Assembly: GCA_040005265.1 (NCBI GenBank)
Contig: JBDTZF010000126.1
Span: 1 to 7,242 of the forward strand
Direction: 5' to 3'
Source: JBDTZF01 sp040005265
GTDB lineage: Bacteria > Verrucomicrobiota > Verrucomicrobiia > Chthoniobacterales > UBA10450
Length of the DNA: 7,242 bases
The first letter of the stretch is position 1. Every line of letters begins with the position of its first letter. A program made the translations under genes and the position numbers. This document shows positions 1 to 4,987 of this stretch, piece by piece. Below the pieces are notes generated by a model. It was not told the DNA's origin, searched no databases, and was given only the letters and a program-made list of their open reading frames with translations.

Positions 1-60
1 GCCGGCACAAATGCCTGGCGCAGGGGCAAACTCTTCTGGTGCGTTTAACCTTTACGATGC

Positions 61-279
61 TCATTTTGCTGATTCTCGGCGGGCTTTCCCGGCGCGCATG
101 GCGGCGTCGATGCGGGTGCGAAAACTGCCGTCGTAATGAGGCAGGCCGTTACGGCGTTCCCAGTTCCATACCGCCACGCTGATCTCGAGCTTGAGCCGCT
201 CGAGCGTGCCGCGGGCGGCGAATGGGTATGGTGCTACCGCGATCTGCGGGGCGATGAATCCGTTCATGTGATTGATCAT
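61..279 (-). CDS. Small protein of unknown function, last visible gene of the leftward replication operon
   Basis: A 72-aa ORF whose ATG overlaps the TGA stop of the dnaB-like gene in an ATGA arrangement (276-279), implying translational coupling. A purine-rich AGGA lies very close upstream of the ATG. The second Met (residue 5) is a possible alternative start. The protein has a hydrophobic first third (residues 8-22) without a clear membrane helix, a central Trp-containing stretch (VAVWNWERR, about residues 35-43), and a basic, Ala/Arg/Lys-rich C-terminal tail. I do not recognise a family. Position after the helicase suggests a replication accessory or an early phage protein, but that is context only. 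The overlap is the main reason to call it real. Confidence 0.55.
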   Translation of the reverse strand: MINHMNGFIAPQIAVAPYPFAARGTLERLKLEISVAVWNWERRNGLPHYDGSFRTRIDAAMRAGKARRESAK

Positions 280-1784
280 AAATCCTGTTGCCTTTCTGCG
301 GGGTTATTGCTCCAGCTTTTCTTTGTGACGCTTTGAAACTTCGTAATGTCGCTCTCGAACCGGAGACGGATGTCGCCGACTGGGCCGTTGCGCTGTTTGG
401 CTACGATCAATTCGGCGTATTCGTTAATCTGCCGGTCGCGTTCGCTGAGCTTTTCTTTTTCCAGGTCGTCGCCGAACAGGTCTGCGCCATCGGAGTCTTT
501 GAGCTTCAATTTCTTGGCGAGCTTGTCGCGCTGGCCGTAGTGCTCGAGGTGGCGCTCGGGGCGCCAGAGTAAGAGCACCACATCGGCGTCCTGCTCGATA
601 CTGCCGCTCTCGCGCAGATCGCTGAGCTTCGGTTTACCGAATTCGCGGCCTTCGGCTTCGCGGTTCAATTGTGCGCAACAGATCACGGGCAGCTGCAATT
701 CTTTCGCGGTAGCTTTTAACGCGGCGCTGATCTCGGTGATCTCTAACCAGCGCGCATCCTGGGCGCGTCGGCTGGGACTACGCATGAGCTGGAGATAATC
801 GACTATGACGGCTTTGACTCCAAGCTGGCTTTTAGCGCGGCGACACCGGGCTTTGAATGCGGAAATCGTTAACGCAGGGGAATCATCGATCCAGAGGGGA
901 GAGCCACCGACTTTACTTGCGTGCTCGGGCAACCGATCGAAATCGTTTCGAGCCATGAATCCGGTAAGCCGTAAGGCTTGCAGGCTGACCTCGCTTACTG
1001 AGCACATGAGGCGCTCGACAATTTCATCGTAACTCATTTCCATCGAGAATACGGCGACTGGGATACCGTTCGTGATGGCCATGTTCGCGGCGAGGTTCAT
1101 GGCGAGGGCGGTCTTGCCTTGACTGGGCCGGGCGCCGACAATGATAAGCTGCTGCTTTTTCAATCCGGCGGTCATCCGGTCGAGGTCGATAATGCCAGTG
1201 GCGAGGCCGTGTATGGCTTGCTGGCCGCGATGGTGAAATGCTTCTTCGAATTTTTCGAGCACGCCGAAGGCGCCGTCATGCACGTGCTTGAGCACATCCT
1301 GCTGGTCGGCGTCCATCGATAACGCGGTGATGTCGGCCTGGGCGACATCGAGAAGGGTGTGTTCGTCGTCGTTTTCTTCGTGCGCTTGCCGGACGAGCCC
1401 GGTGCAGATGGTGATGATGGCGCGCCGGATGAATTTTCGCCTAACGATATCGATGTAATAATCGACATTCGCGGCGGTGGGCACAAACGTCTGGAGCGTG
1501 GTGAGATAACTACGGCCGCCGCTCGATTCGAGCTGGCCGTCGTCGCTAAGGAATTGACCGAGCGTGATGAGATCGATGGCTCTGTTCGCTTCGCGCATCC
1601 GGAGCAGGGCGGAATAAATCATCTGATGCTGCGACATGAAGAAGTGCGCCGGCGTAACCCGATCGCTACACCCGTCGAGCACGGTGATCGGCATCTGCAA
1701 AATGGATGCGAGTAACCCCATCTCGGCTTCCTCGGAATGAGGTGGAACGCGGGAAGTATCCGATGATTGGCTAGGCTGGTTCAT
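276..1784 (-). CDS. dnaB: DnaB-family replicative DNA helicase (RecA-type hexameric ATPase)
   Basis: A 502-aa protein, slightly longer than E. coli DnaB (471 aa). It would unwind DNA 5' to 3' at the element's replication fork. Residues 12-115 match the N-terminal helical DnaB domain (HSEEAEMGLLASIL). The C-terminal RecA fold has Walker A GARPSQGKT (217-225, Lys224), the FSMEM segment with the likely catalytic Glu249, Walker B AVIVDYLQLM (325-334, Asp329), the CCAQLNREAEGR motif (369-380), LSDLRESGSIEQDADVV (387-403) and the arginine-finger hairpin AKQRNGPVGDI (462-472). Between WRPER (407-411) and the hairpin is a charged Lys/Asp/Glu-rich insert of about 50 residues, longer than I expect here. 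A start 41 codons upstream (1907) is open but lies inside the preceding gene. ATG 1784, overlapping that gene by 14 nt with a weak GGACGAAG ahead, matches where DnaB homology begins. The family is certain. The assignment as the element's own helicase, not the host copy, rests on its neighbours. Confidence 0.95.
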   Translation of the reverse strand: MNQPSQSSDTSRVPPHSEEAEMGLLASILQMPITVLDGCSDRVTPAHFFMSQHQMIYSALLRMREANRAIDLITLGQFLSDDGQLESSGGRSYLTTLQTFVPTAANVDYYIDIVRRKFIRRAIITICTGLVRQAHEENDDEHTLLDVAQADITALSMDADQQDVLKHVHDGAFGVLEKFEEAFHHRGQQAIHGLATGIIDLDRMTAGLKKQQLIIVGARPSQGKTALAMNLAANMAITNGIPVAVFSMEMSYDEIVERLMCSVSEVSLQALRLTGFMARNDFDRLPEHASKVGGSPLWIDDSPALTISAFKARCRRAKSQLGVKAVIVDYLQLMRSPSRRAQDARWLEITEISAALKATAKELQLPVICCAQLNREAEGREFGKPKLSDLRESGSIEQDADVVLLLWRPERHLEHYGQRDKLAKKLKLKDSDGADLFGDDLEKEKLSERDRQINEYAELIVAKQRNGPVGDIRLRFESDITKFQSVTKKSWSNNPAERQQDL

Positions 1785-2808
1785 GTGCTTCGTCCAGTTG
1801 CCGGCGACAGCTCGCGCCGAGATCGGAGAATTTTGGTGGGAGCTGTTGCTCAGCGCCGAATTTTCCCACGAAAGCTTTTTTACGCTGGGGGGTCCAGCCG
1901 TCGCCAAGGTCGGGCTCGATCGAGTGCGCGCCGTTTAGCCCCAGCTGTTTCCGGAGCGTTTTTCCTTTGTCCACTTCGCGCCGGAGATTCTGCAGGAAAG
2001 CTTCAAACGATTGACACCGGGCGGTGCGCTTCAGGGCGTCATCGTCGTTCGGGAGGCGATAAAGCCAATCGAGCGCAAACCAATCTGGGCGGCTGATCGG
2101 CAGGGCGTCATCGAGCCACCGGTCTTTCTCGGGGTTACTCCAGTCGGCATCGCGGACCTTCCGATCGAACACGGCCAGGGCGAGATCGGTGATGAGAGTC
2201 TTGGCTTCGGCGTGCTGAATCAGATCGTCCACGGATACCGCGGTATCCGTGTGGTATCCGTCCGGTATCCGTCCGGTATCCGTCTTTTGCCCGTTTTCTT
2301 CGGCGAGATCACTACTTTCTTTCTTAGTTACTTTCTTACTTTCTATGTCTGGTGCCGAAACACCCTCGGGATAGTCGGCGGATACCGCAGTATCCGTGTG
2401 GTATCCGTCAGGTATTTGGCTCAAGTGCTCGGCCTGCCCGTCAACTATCCTTATAAAGGCTACCTCGGGAGATTGAAGGATCTGAAGGCACCGGCTGATT
2501 TCTTCGGATGGTCGCCGGAATTGATTCGATAATTCACGGACAGTCAGCCGGCGGCCGTTTTTTTTGCCATCGGACGTTATCCAACCTTCCCGGGGGCGGC
2601 GTTGTCTTGAGCAGAGATCCTTTAACAAACACCAAATGCCCCAGATCGCGGCGCCGTCCTCGGTGGCCATGACGTTAGACCATCCGGAGCCGCCATGCTT
2701 ATTAGGGGCAACAACGTATTGGCATTTATCGTAGGTGCGGGATTTCGCGTTCTCGAAGTGCACGTCCCAGTCGATGATCTGGTAAAGTGGTGGGTGGGCG
2801 TTACTCAT
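1771..2808 (-). CDS. Phage-type replication initiator / replisome organiser with winged-helix-like N-terminus
   Basis: A 345-aa protein directly upstream of dnaB. Residues 8-125 carry a pattern I associate with phage replisome-organiser proteins: WDVHFENAKSR (14-24), VVAPNKHGGSGW (32-43), GAAIWGIWCLLKDL (52-65), a GWITSDGKK segment, then a helix-turn-helix-like LTVRELSNQFRRPSEEISRCLQIL (88-111). That suggests an N-terminal DNA-binding winged helix. Residues 130-195 are a polar linker containing the peptide IPDGYHTDTAVS twice (132-143 and 181-192). The C-terminal part (200-345) is helical and charged, with WFALDWLYRLP and a basic RREVDKGKTLRKQ stretch; I do not recognise it, and it could contact the helicase. 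The ATG overlaps the upstream stop (ATGA, 2805-2808). The linker-coding DNA contains two clusters of 11-bp-spaced repeats (see the origin entry), the arrangement seen in lambda O. By family this could instead be a helicase-loading or DnaD-like protein. The replication role is fairly secure; the exact biochemical role is inferred. Confidence 0.75.
   Translation of the reverse strand: MSNAHPPLYQIIDWDVHFENAKSRTYDKCQYVVAPNKHGGSGWSNVMATEDGAAIWGIWCLLKDLCSRQRRPREGWITSDGKKNGRRLTVRELSNQFRRPSEEISRCLQILQSPEVAFIRIVDGQAEHLSQIPDGYHTDTAVSADYPEGVSAPDIESKKVTKKESSDLAEENGQKTDTGRIPDGYHTDTAVSVDDLIQHAEAKTLITDLALAVFDRKVRDADWSNPEKDRWLDDALPISRPDWFALDWLYRLPNDDDALKRTARCQSFEAFLQNLRREVDKGKTLRKQLGLNGAHSIEPDLGDGWTPQRKKAFVGKFGAEQQLPPKFSDLGASCRRQLDEAHEPA
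2230..2285. repeat. Iteron cluster 1: inverted GGATACC plus four direct GGTATCCG units at 11-bp spacing
   Basis: Direct GGTATCCG units begin at 2242, 2253, 2264 and 2275, exactly 11 bp apart. A reversed copy GGATACC sits at 2233-2239. It forms, with the first direct unit, the palindrome GGATACCGCGGTATCC (2233-2248), which stays perfectly symmetric out to 2230-2251 (22 bp). The spacing is close to one helical turn, so bound proteins would line up on one face of the DNA. The units are read in different codon phases by the host gene, so they are conserved as DNA and not as peptide. Confidence 0.85.
2380..2418. repeat. Iteron cluster 2: same architecture, partly degenerate
   Basis: GGATACC (2380-2386) is followed by AGTATCCG (2389), GGTATCCG (2400) and a decayed GGTATTTG (2411), again with 11-bp steps. 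The order (inverted unit, GC-type spacer, direct units) repeats cluster 1. The offset between matching units of the two clusters is 147 bp, an exact multiple of three, which is why the surrounding protein carries the same 12-residue peptide twice. Confidence 0.8.
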
Positions 2809-3320
2809 CCCTTGAACCCCGCTTTCATCCTACGATCCCATTCGTCAGGCGTGTAACGGCGTTGTGGCCCCGGACCGGCCATGCGCCAGAACCCAGGCTT
2901 GTCGAGCTTCGGCACAATCTTGATCTTCATGCCGATGGTGTAGTTCTCGTTACGGCCTACCCACACAGAGAGGCGCGCGCGGTGCTCATCGATCGCAAGA
3001 ATCACCATCGGGTTAGGACAAATCCGCCAGACCGTGGCGACAATGGGGATCGGCGAGAACGTGTCACCGAGCGGGATGGCTTCGCTCGCCGCGCCGTTTT
3101 TTTTATACGGGGCGTCAATAAGGCAATCGGCGAGATCGAACGCTGCTGGGCGCTCAGCCAGCGCGCGCCAAAGACGTTTCACGCCGGCACTCGATAATGC
3201 GACTTCGCCGCGGACTTTTTTCCAGTGAAGATCGACAAGCAGATGGCGATCCCGTAGCGGTTTGATGGGAATACCGATGCGATCGCAGAGCTTGGCCTCG
3301 CTGTAAGGGAACTCGGTCAC
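2805..3320 (-). CDS. Protein of unknown function, upstream partner of the replication initiator
   Basis: A 171-aa ORF starting at GTG 3320 with a good GGGAGGG Shine-Dalgarno (complement of 3325-3331). The GTG overlaps the previous gene's TGA (GTGA). Its own stop overlaps the next ATG. Residues 6-52 look like a short helix-turn-helix or MerR-like recognition region (SEAKLCDRIGIPIKPLRDRHL ... EVALSSAGVKRLW), with the apparent turn at GIPIKP. Residues 100-136 look like beta strands (NPMVILAI, ARLSVWVG, GMKIKIV) followed by a basic, proline- and aromatic-rich tail ending RRYTPDEWDRRMKAGF. I recall similar small phage proteins with an N-terminal HTH and a C-terminal beta module but cannot name a family. 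A DNA-binding or replication-accessory role is plausible from position and charge only. Confidence 0.7.
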   Translation of the reverse strand: MTEFPYSEAKLCDRIGIPIKPLRDRHLLVDLHWKKVRGEVALSSAGVKRLWRALAERPAAFDLADCLIDAPYKKNGAASEAIPLGDTFSPIPIVATVWRICPNPMVILAIDEHRARLSVWVGRNENYTIGMKIKIVPKLDKPGFWRMAGPGPQRRYTPDEWDRRMKAGFKG

Positions 3321-3658
3321 GTAACCCTCCCTTTGTTCATAAAGTTGTGAGGACGGGTATCCATCTGAAGATTGACGGGTGGCCCAGCGCGTCGTGACCC
3401 CCCCCTCCCCCTACCGGCGATGCCATGCGCACGCCGATCTGGGATCCGATTGCCCCTGCTTTCGGAGGCATAATAGGATGCGTTCCCTACATCCGCCACC
3501 GTAGAGCTGCAGGAAACAAGTGATAAATCATCACTTCCAGCCACAAATCGGCGCCCGCCCACGCCCGCCTTTTGCCAACACCTTTTCTCCGACGAAACCG
3601 GTATGAAGCCCACTTCTTCTTTTAATGCGTTGCTATAGACGTGCGGGCTATCGACCAT
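3317..3658 (-). CDS. Unrecognised 113-aa ORF, Gly/Arg-rich C-terminus
   Basis: The ORF starts 11 nt inside the end of the HTH gene and has one of the strongest Shine-Dalgarno sequences of the window (GGAGGA, complement of 3665-3670, about 6 nt before the ATG). Its stop overlaps the next start in a GTGA. These boundaries argue for real translation. The protein is odd: no hydrophobic core pattern, Ser-rich in the middle and Gly/Arg-rich near residues 75-92, where the DNA has a long G tract on the coding strand. No family is recognised. It could be a fast-evolving small protein, a gene with a frameshifted tail, or mainly a coupling leader for the next gene. Confidence 0.45.
   Translation of the reverse strand: MVDSPHVYSNALKEEVGFIPVSSEKRCWQKAGVGGRRFVAGSDDLSLVSCSSTVADVGNASYYASESRGNRIPDRRAHGIAGRGRGGSRRAGPPVNLQMDTRPHNFMNKGRVT
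3325..3331 (-). promoter_or_regulatory. Ribosome binding site supporting a GTG start
   Basis: The minus strand reads GGGAGGG, then five bases, then GTG at 3320. It supports the GTG over any downstream ATG for the 171-aa gene. Confidence 0.6.
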
Positions 3659-3956
3659 TGCCGTTCCTCCAATTCTTAACCGGAACGAAGAACTTCAGAC
3701 GGTATGAATTCACCGAGCTGGCCGATACTCGCAGCGAGTTGAAGGCGAAAGCGAAGTAACCACCGCCATATTTACCAGCCTTCATGTCGATGATCACCGC
3801 CCGCTTGTCGCGCTTCTCGCGTGCCGCTATCTCTGCCGGCGTCAGCAGTTCTTCCACGGTAGAAAGTGAAAAGATCAGATCGATCAACTCGCCGGTGCTG
3901 CAATCCTTCAGCTTCTCATCAAGAGCCGCCCGAGAAATGCCGGTGAGCTTCATCAT
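3648..3956 (-). CDS. Small helix-turn-helix (excisionase/MerR-like) DNA-binding protein
   Basis: A 102-aa protein. Residues 1-35 form an N-terminal helical region (ISRAALDEKLKDCSTGELIDLIFSLS). Residues 38-85 look like a helix-turn-helix of the excisionase/AlpA type: LLTPAEIAAREKRDKRAVIIDMKAGKY resembles the LTPAEIA ... KRTVxRMIxxGKL pattern of those families, followed by RVSASSVNSYR in the place of the usual RV...SxVxxYR strand/helix. It ends with a basic tail. By family such proteins bind DNA as recombination directionality factors or small regulators. Being far from the integrase and inside the replication operon, a regulatory or replication role is as likely as excision. Two adjacent ATGs are possible starts (3956 or 3953) and no clear Shine-Dalgarno is visible. 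The upstream gene stops only 5 nt before it, so coupling may drive initiation. Confidence 0.65.
   Translation of the reverse strand: MMKLTGISRAALDEKLKDCSTGELIDLIFSLSTVEELLTPAEIAAREKRDKRAVIIDMKAGKYGGGYFAFAFNSLRVSASSVNSYRLKFFVPVKNWRNGNGR
3665..3670 (-). promoter_or_regulatory. Strong Shine-Dalgarno for the 113-aa ORF
   Basis: GGAGGA on the minus strand, 6 nt ahead of ATG 3658 and inside the coding end of the upstream HTH gene. It is the main evidence that the otherwise unrecognisable ORF is translated. Confidence 0.6.
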
Positions 3957-3961
3957 AGCGA

Positions 3962-4171
3962 TTAGCGAAGGGCACGCGCTGGATCACTCGACAGACGATC
4001 GACAGTCATCGCCGTTCGCGAGCAACCGTCACATATCCCATGACTGATCCCGTTAGAAAAAAGACCGCCAGTTTTCAGGAGCTTCTGTGGCTTACACCAC
4101 GCACAAATCACCCTCGGCGCAAAAAAAAAGCCGCACACGGCAGCCGAGGCATGAGAGAGAAACATCCTCAT
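3962..4171 (-). CDS. Small four-cysteine zinc-ribbon-like protein
   Basis: A 69-aa ORF in an ATGA overlap with the previous gene (4168-4171); a second Met is at residue 3. Cysteines 23, 26, 47 and 50 form CAWC ... CDGC, a C-x2-C-x20-C-x2-C zinc-ribbon spacing, with the sequence ISHGIC around the second pair. The CAWC ... SHGIC.xC signature recurs, as I recall, in tiny phage and plasmid proteins of unknown role. About 20 residues before the first cysteine pair, including FFF encoded by a run of nine T (complement of 4117-4129 region), look like an extension of the conserved core. The zinc binding is inferred from spacing. DNA or protein binding is the likely activity but no function can be assigned. 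Confidence 0.65.
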   Translation of the reverse strand: MRMFLSHASAAVCGFFFAPRVICAWCKPQKLLKTGGLFSNGISHGICDGCSRTAMTVDRLSSDPARALR

Positions 4172-4386
4172 GGCTGTAACGACTCCGGCCGATAGAACTC
4201 ATCTACCGGTTCCACCCTGACCACGTTACCGCCCACGATCGCAGCTGCGCGATGCGCCGCCGAGTCCTCATCACGAGCCCGGATCACGCCACACTCAGAC
4301 CACCACTCGATCACCGGCGAGTTAAGATATTTCCCCGCACGCTGGCGCAGCTTCCAAACCTTCCAGCATGTGCGAGGCTCGGTCAT
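4168..4386 (-). CDS. Small protein of unknown function
   Basis: A 72-aa ORF with ATGA overlaps at both ends (4383-4386 and 4168-4171), firmly inside the leftward operon. The N-terminus is basic and Trp-rich (CWKVWKLRQR, residues 7-16, and WW at 28-29). The C-terminal half is a plausible alternating fold (AAIVGGNVVRVEPVDEF). There is no signal peptide or membrane segment. I do not recognise a family. Composition and boundaries look like a genuine small phage-type protein. Confidence 0.6.
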   Translation of the reverse strand: MTEPRTCWKVWKLRQRAGKYLNSPVIEWWSECGVIRARDEDSAAHRAAAIVGGNVVRVEPVDEFYRPESLQP

Positions 4387-4622
4387 ACGTTCGCAAAGAG
4401 TCCAGGCACCCGCTGCGACGCGCTCATCGAAGCGTTAGGTTGCGATCCGGTGCCGGAGAATGAAAAAAAAGATTGCCGGGGCAACGGCGGAGCTGTCGTG
4501 GAAGCAGCAGCTTTTGACCCACCGCACACCGGCAAATTAGAAATGGTCAGCTTTAAGCGTCTGAGCGCCGGCAACCGATCCGTCGCGTGCTTACTCCAGA
4601 CTCCAGGGCGCGCGAAACTCAT
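4383..4622 (-). CDS. Doubtful 79-aa ORF in the operon, Ser/Ala/Pro-rich
   Basis: The ORF is linked by ATGA overlaps to the RHH gene before it (4619-4622) and the 72-aa gene after it (4383-4386). Residue composition is low complexity (Ser, Ala, Pro, basic), with no recognisable motif. An A8 run on the plus strand near 4463-4470 (T8 in the coding direction) falls within it. Having both boundaries precisely overlapped is the only real support. The opposite strand also has a long ORF here, which is probably a shadow. It may be a real, poorly conserved protein or a translational relay. Confidence 0.4.
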   Translation of the reverse strand: MSFARPGVWSKHATDRLPALRRLKLTISNLPVCGGSKAAASTTAPPLPRQSFFSFSGTGSQPNASMSASQRVPGLFANV

Positions 4623-4864
4623 GCCGGTTGCAGCACCTTTCCATTGCCAATAATCCGGCGACGCTTCCCGTTGGCGATCGGCTTGAGCGAAAGAATGTCC
4701 ACCTCGCCGCTTCGGAACTTCGGAAGGGCAAACTTATTCGCTCGCCGAACGACCTCAGCCATTGGCAGCCCTGTTTCGCGACTCAAATCACGAATTAGAG
4801 TATCTTCTGGGGGGTCGAATCGCGTTGGGATTGGATCGCCCTTGACTGTTGGTTCCTCTGCCAT
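4619..4864 (-). CDS. Ribbon-helix-helix (CopG/Arc-type) DNA-binding protein, first gene of the leftward operon
   Basis: An 81-aa protein. Residues 11-16 (PIPTRF) form the predicted DNA-contacting beta strand, residues 18-30 helix 1 (PPEDTLIRDLSRE), TGL 31-33 the turn, and residues 35-47 helix 2 (MAEVVRRANKFAL). The C-terminal tail is basic (GKRRR, 66-70). RHH proteins bind DNA as dimers through paired beta strands and usually repress, often their own promoter. It is clearly paralogous to the 90-aa rightward protein (shared PIPTxFDPPE, LI.DL, TGL, EVVRRA). The candidate leftward promoter places the transcript start within a few bases of this ATG, so the mRNA may be leaderless; only an AGGA abutting the ATG is seen. 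As leader gene of the replication operon and neighbour of a palindrome over its own -10, it is the obvious candidate regulator. Confidence 0.8.
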   Translation of the reverse strand: MAEEPTVKGDPIPTRFDPPEDTLIRDLSRETGLPMAEVVRRANKFALPKFRSGEVDILSLKPIANGKRRRIIGNGKVLQPA

Positions 4865-4872
4865 TTCCTACA

Positions 4873-4901
4873 TCGTATAAGAACTTATACCAAGTAGTCA
4901 A
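4873..4901 (-). promoter_or_regulatory. Candidate leftward promoter of the replication operon
   Basis: On the minus strand: TTGACT (-35, complement of 4896-4901), a 15-16-bp spacer, then TATACG or TTATAC (-10, complement of 4874-4880). The start would fall at about 4866-4868, a few bases from ATG 4864. Confidence 0.55.
4875..4890. promoter_or_regulatory. Inverted repeat GTATAAG-AA-CTTATAC, probable operator
   Basis: Perfect 7-bp arms (4875-4881 and 4884-4890) with a 2-bp centre, overlapping the -10 of the leftward promoter. A protein bound here would block that promoter. The flanking RHH proteins are dimeric binders of such short symmetric sites, so they are the natural candidates (inference). 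Confidence 0.6.
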
Positions 4902-4935
4902 GAGCATTTTTAATACTTCAATGGAGAAAATCTTA

Positions 4936-4962
4936 TTGACAGTAGAGAACACATCGTATAAA
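4936..4962 (+). promoter_or_regulatory. Candidate rightward promoter of the RHH pair
   Basis: Consensus TTGACA (4936-4941) and TATAAA (4957-4962), with a short 15-bp spacer (TAAAAC at 4959 gives 17). Transcription would begin near 4969, leaving about 20 nt before ATG 4988. Confidence 0.55.
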
Positions 4963-4977
4963 ACCCTGTCTCATGAC

Positions 4978-4981
4978 GGAG
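4978..4981 (+). promoter_or_regulatory. GGAG ribosome binding site deciding the start of the 57-aa gene
   Basis: GGAG sits 6 nt before ATG 4988. The upstream in-frame ATG (4973) has no such site and would lie almost at the predicted transcript start. Confidence 0.6.
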
Positions 4982-4987
4982 ACTGCT

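Larger units (their letters stand above)
2230..2418. other. Candidate replication origin embedded in the initiator gene
   Basis: Two iteron clusters flank a T/C-rich, A/T-enriched segment (about 2286-2350) that contains ACTTTCT three times (2314-2320, 2330-2336, 2338-2344). Iterons next to an easily melted segment, inside the gene of the probable initiator and just upstream of a DnaB gene, is the lambda O/ori layout. That is established knowledge for lambda; its application here is inference. No good DnaA box accompanies it, so initiation would depend on the element's own protein. Confidence 0.6.
4870..4961. repeat. Direct repeat ACATCGTATAA at 4870-4880 and 4951-4961
   Basis: An exact 11-bp repeat within a 108-bp control region, one copy at each divergent promoter's -10. 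The first copy contributes the left arm of the GTATAAG palindrome. Sharing one sequence between both promoters suggests a common regulator. Confidence 0.65.

Noticed and set aside
1..60. Start of another leftward gene at the window edge
   Set aside because: No ATG or ribosome binding site is visible on the minus strand in these bases, so nothing can be supported.
1785..1907. Upstream start giving a 543-aa DnaB
   Set aside because: The extra 41 residues overlap the end of the replication gene, have no DnaB similarity, and ATG 1784 fits where the family begins.
2230..2418. CRISPR-like repeat array
   Set aside because: Units are only 8 bp with 3-bp gaps, there are no spacers, one unit per cluster is inverted, and the whole lies inside a coding gene.
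2011..2532. 173-aa plus-strand ORF
   Set aside because: It lies opposite the replication initiator gene, with no start signal and no family resemblance; a shadow frame.
2577..2585. DnaA box
   Set aside because: TTATCCA matches only part of the TTATNCACA consensus, occurs singly, and sits away from the iterons; chance is sufficient.
3356..3362. Extra GGTATCC iteron outside the clusters
   Set aside because: A single 7-mer without the following G or 11-bp neighbours; about one such match is expected by chance in a window this size.
4252..4653. 133-aa plus-strand ORF opposite two small operon genes
   Set aside because: It shows no ribosome binding site and no motif, while the opposite strand has overlapping coupled genes. 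It remains only a faint alternative because the 79-aa ORF is itself weak.
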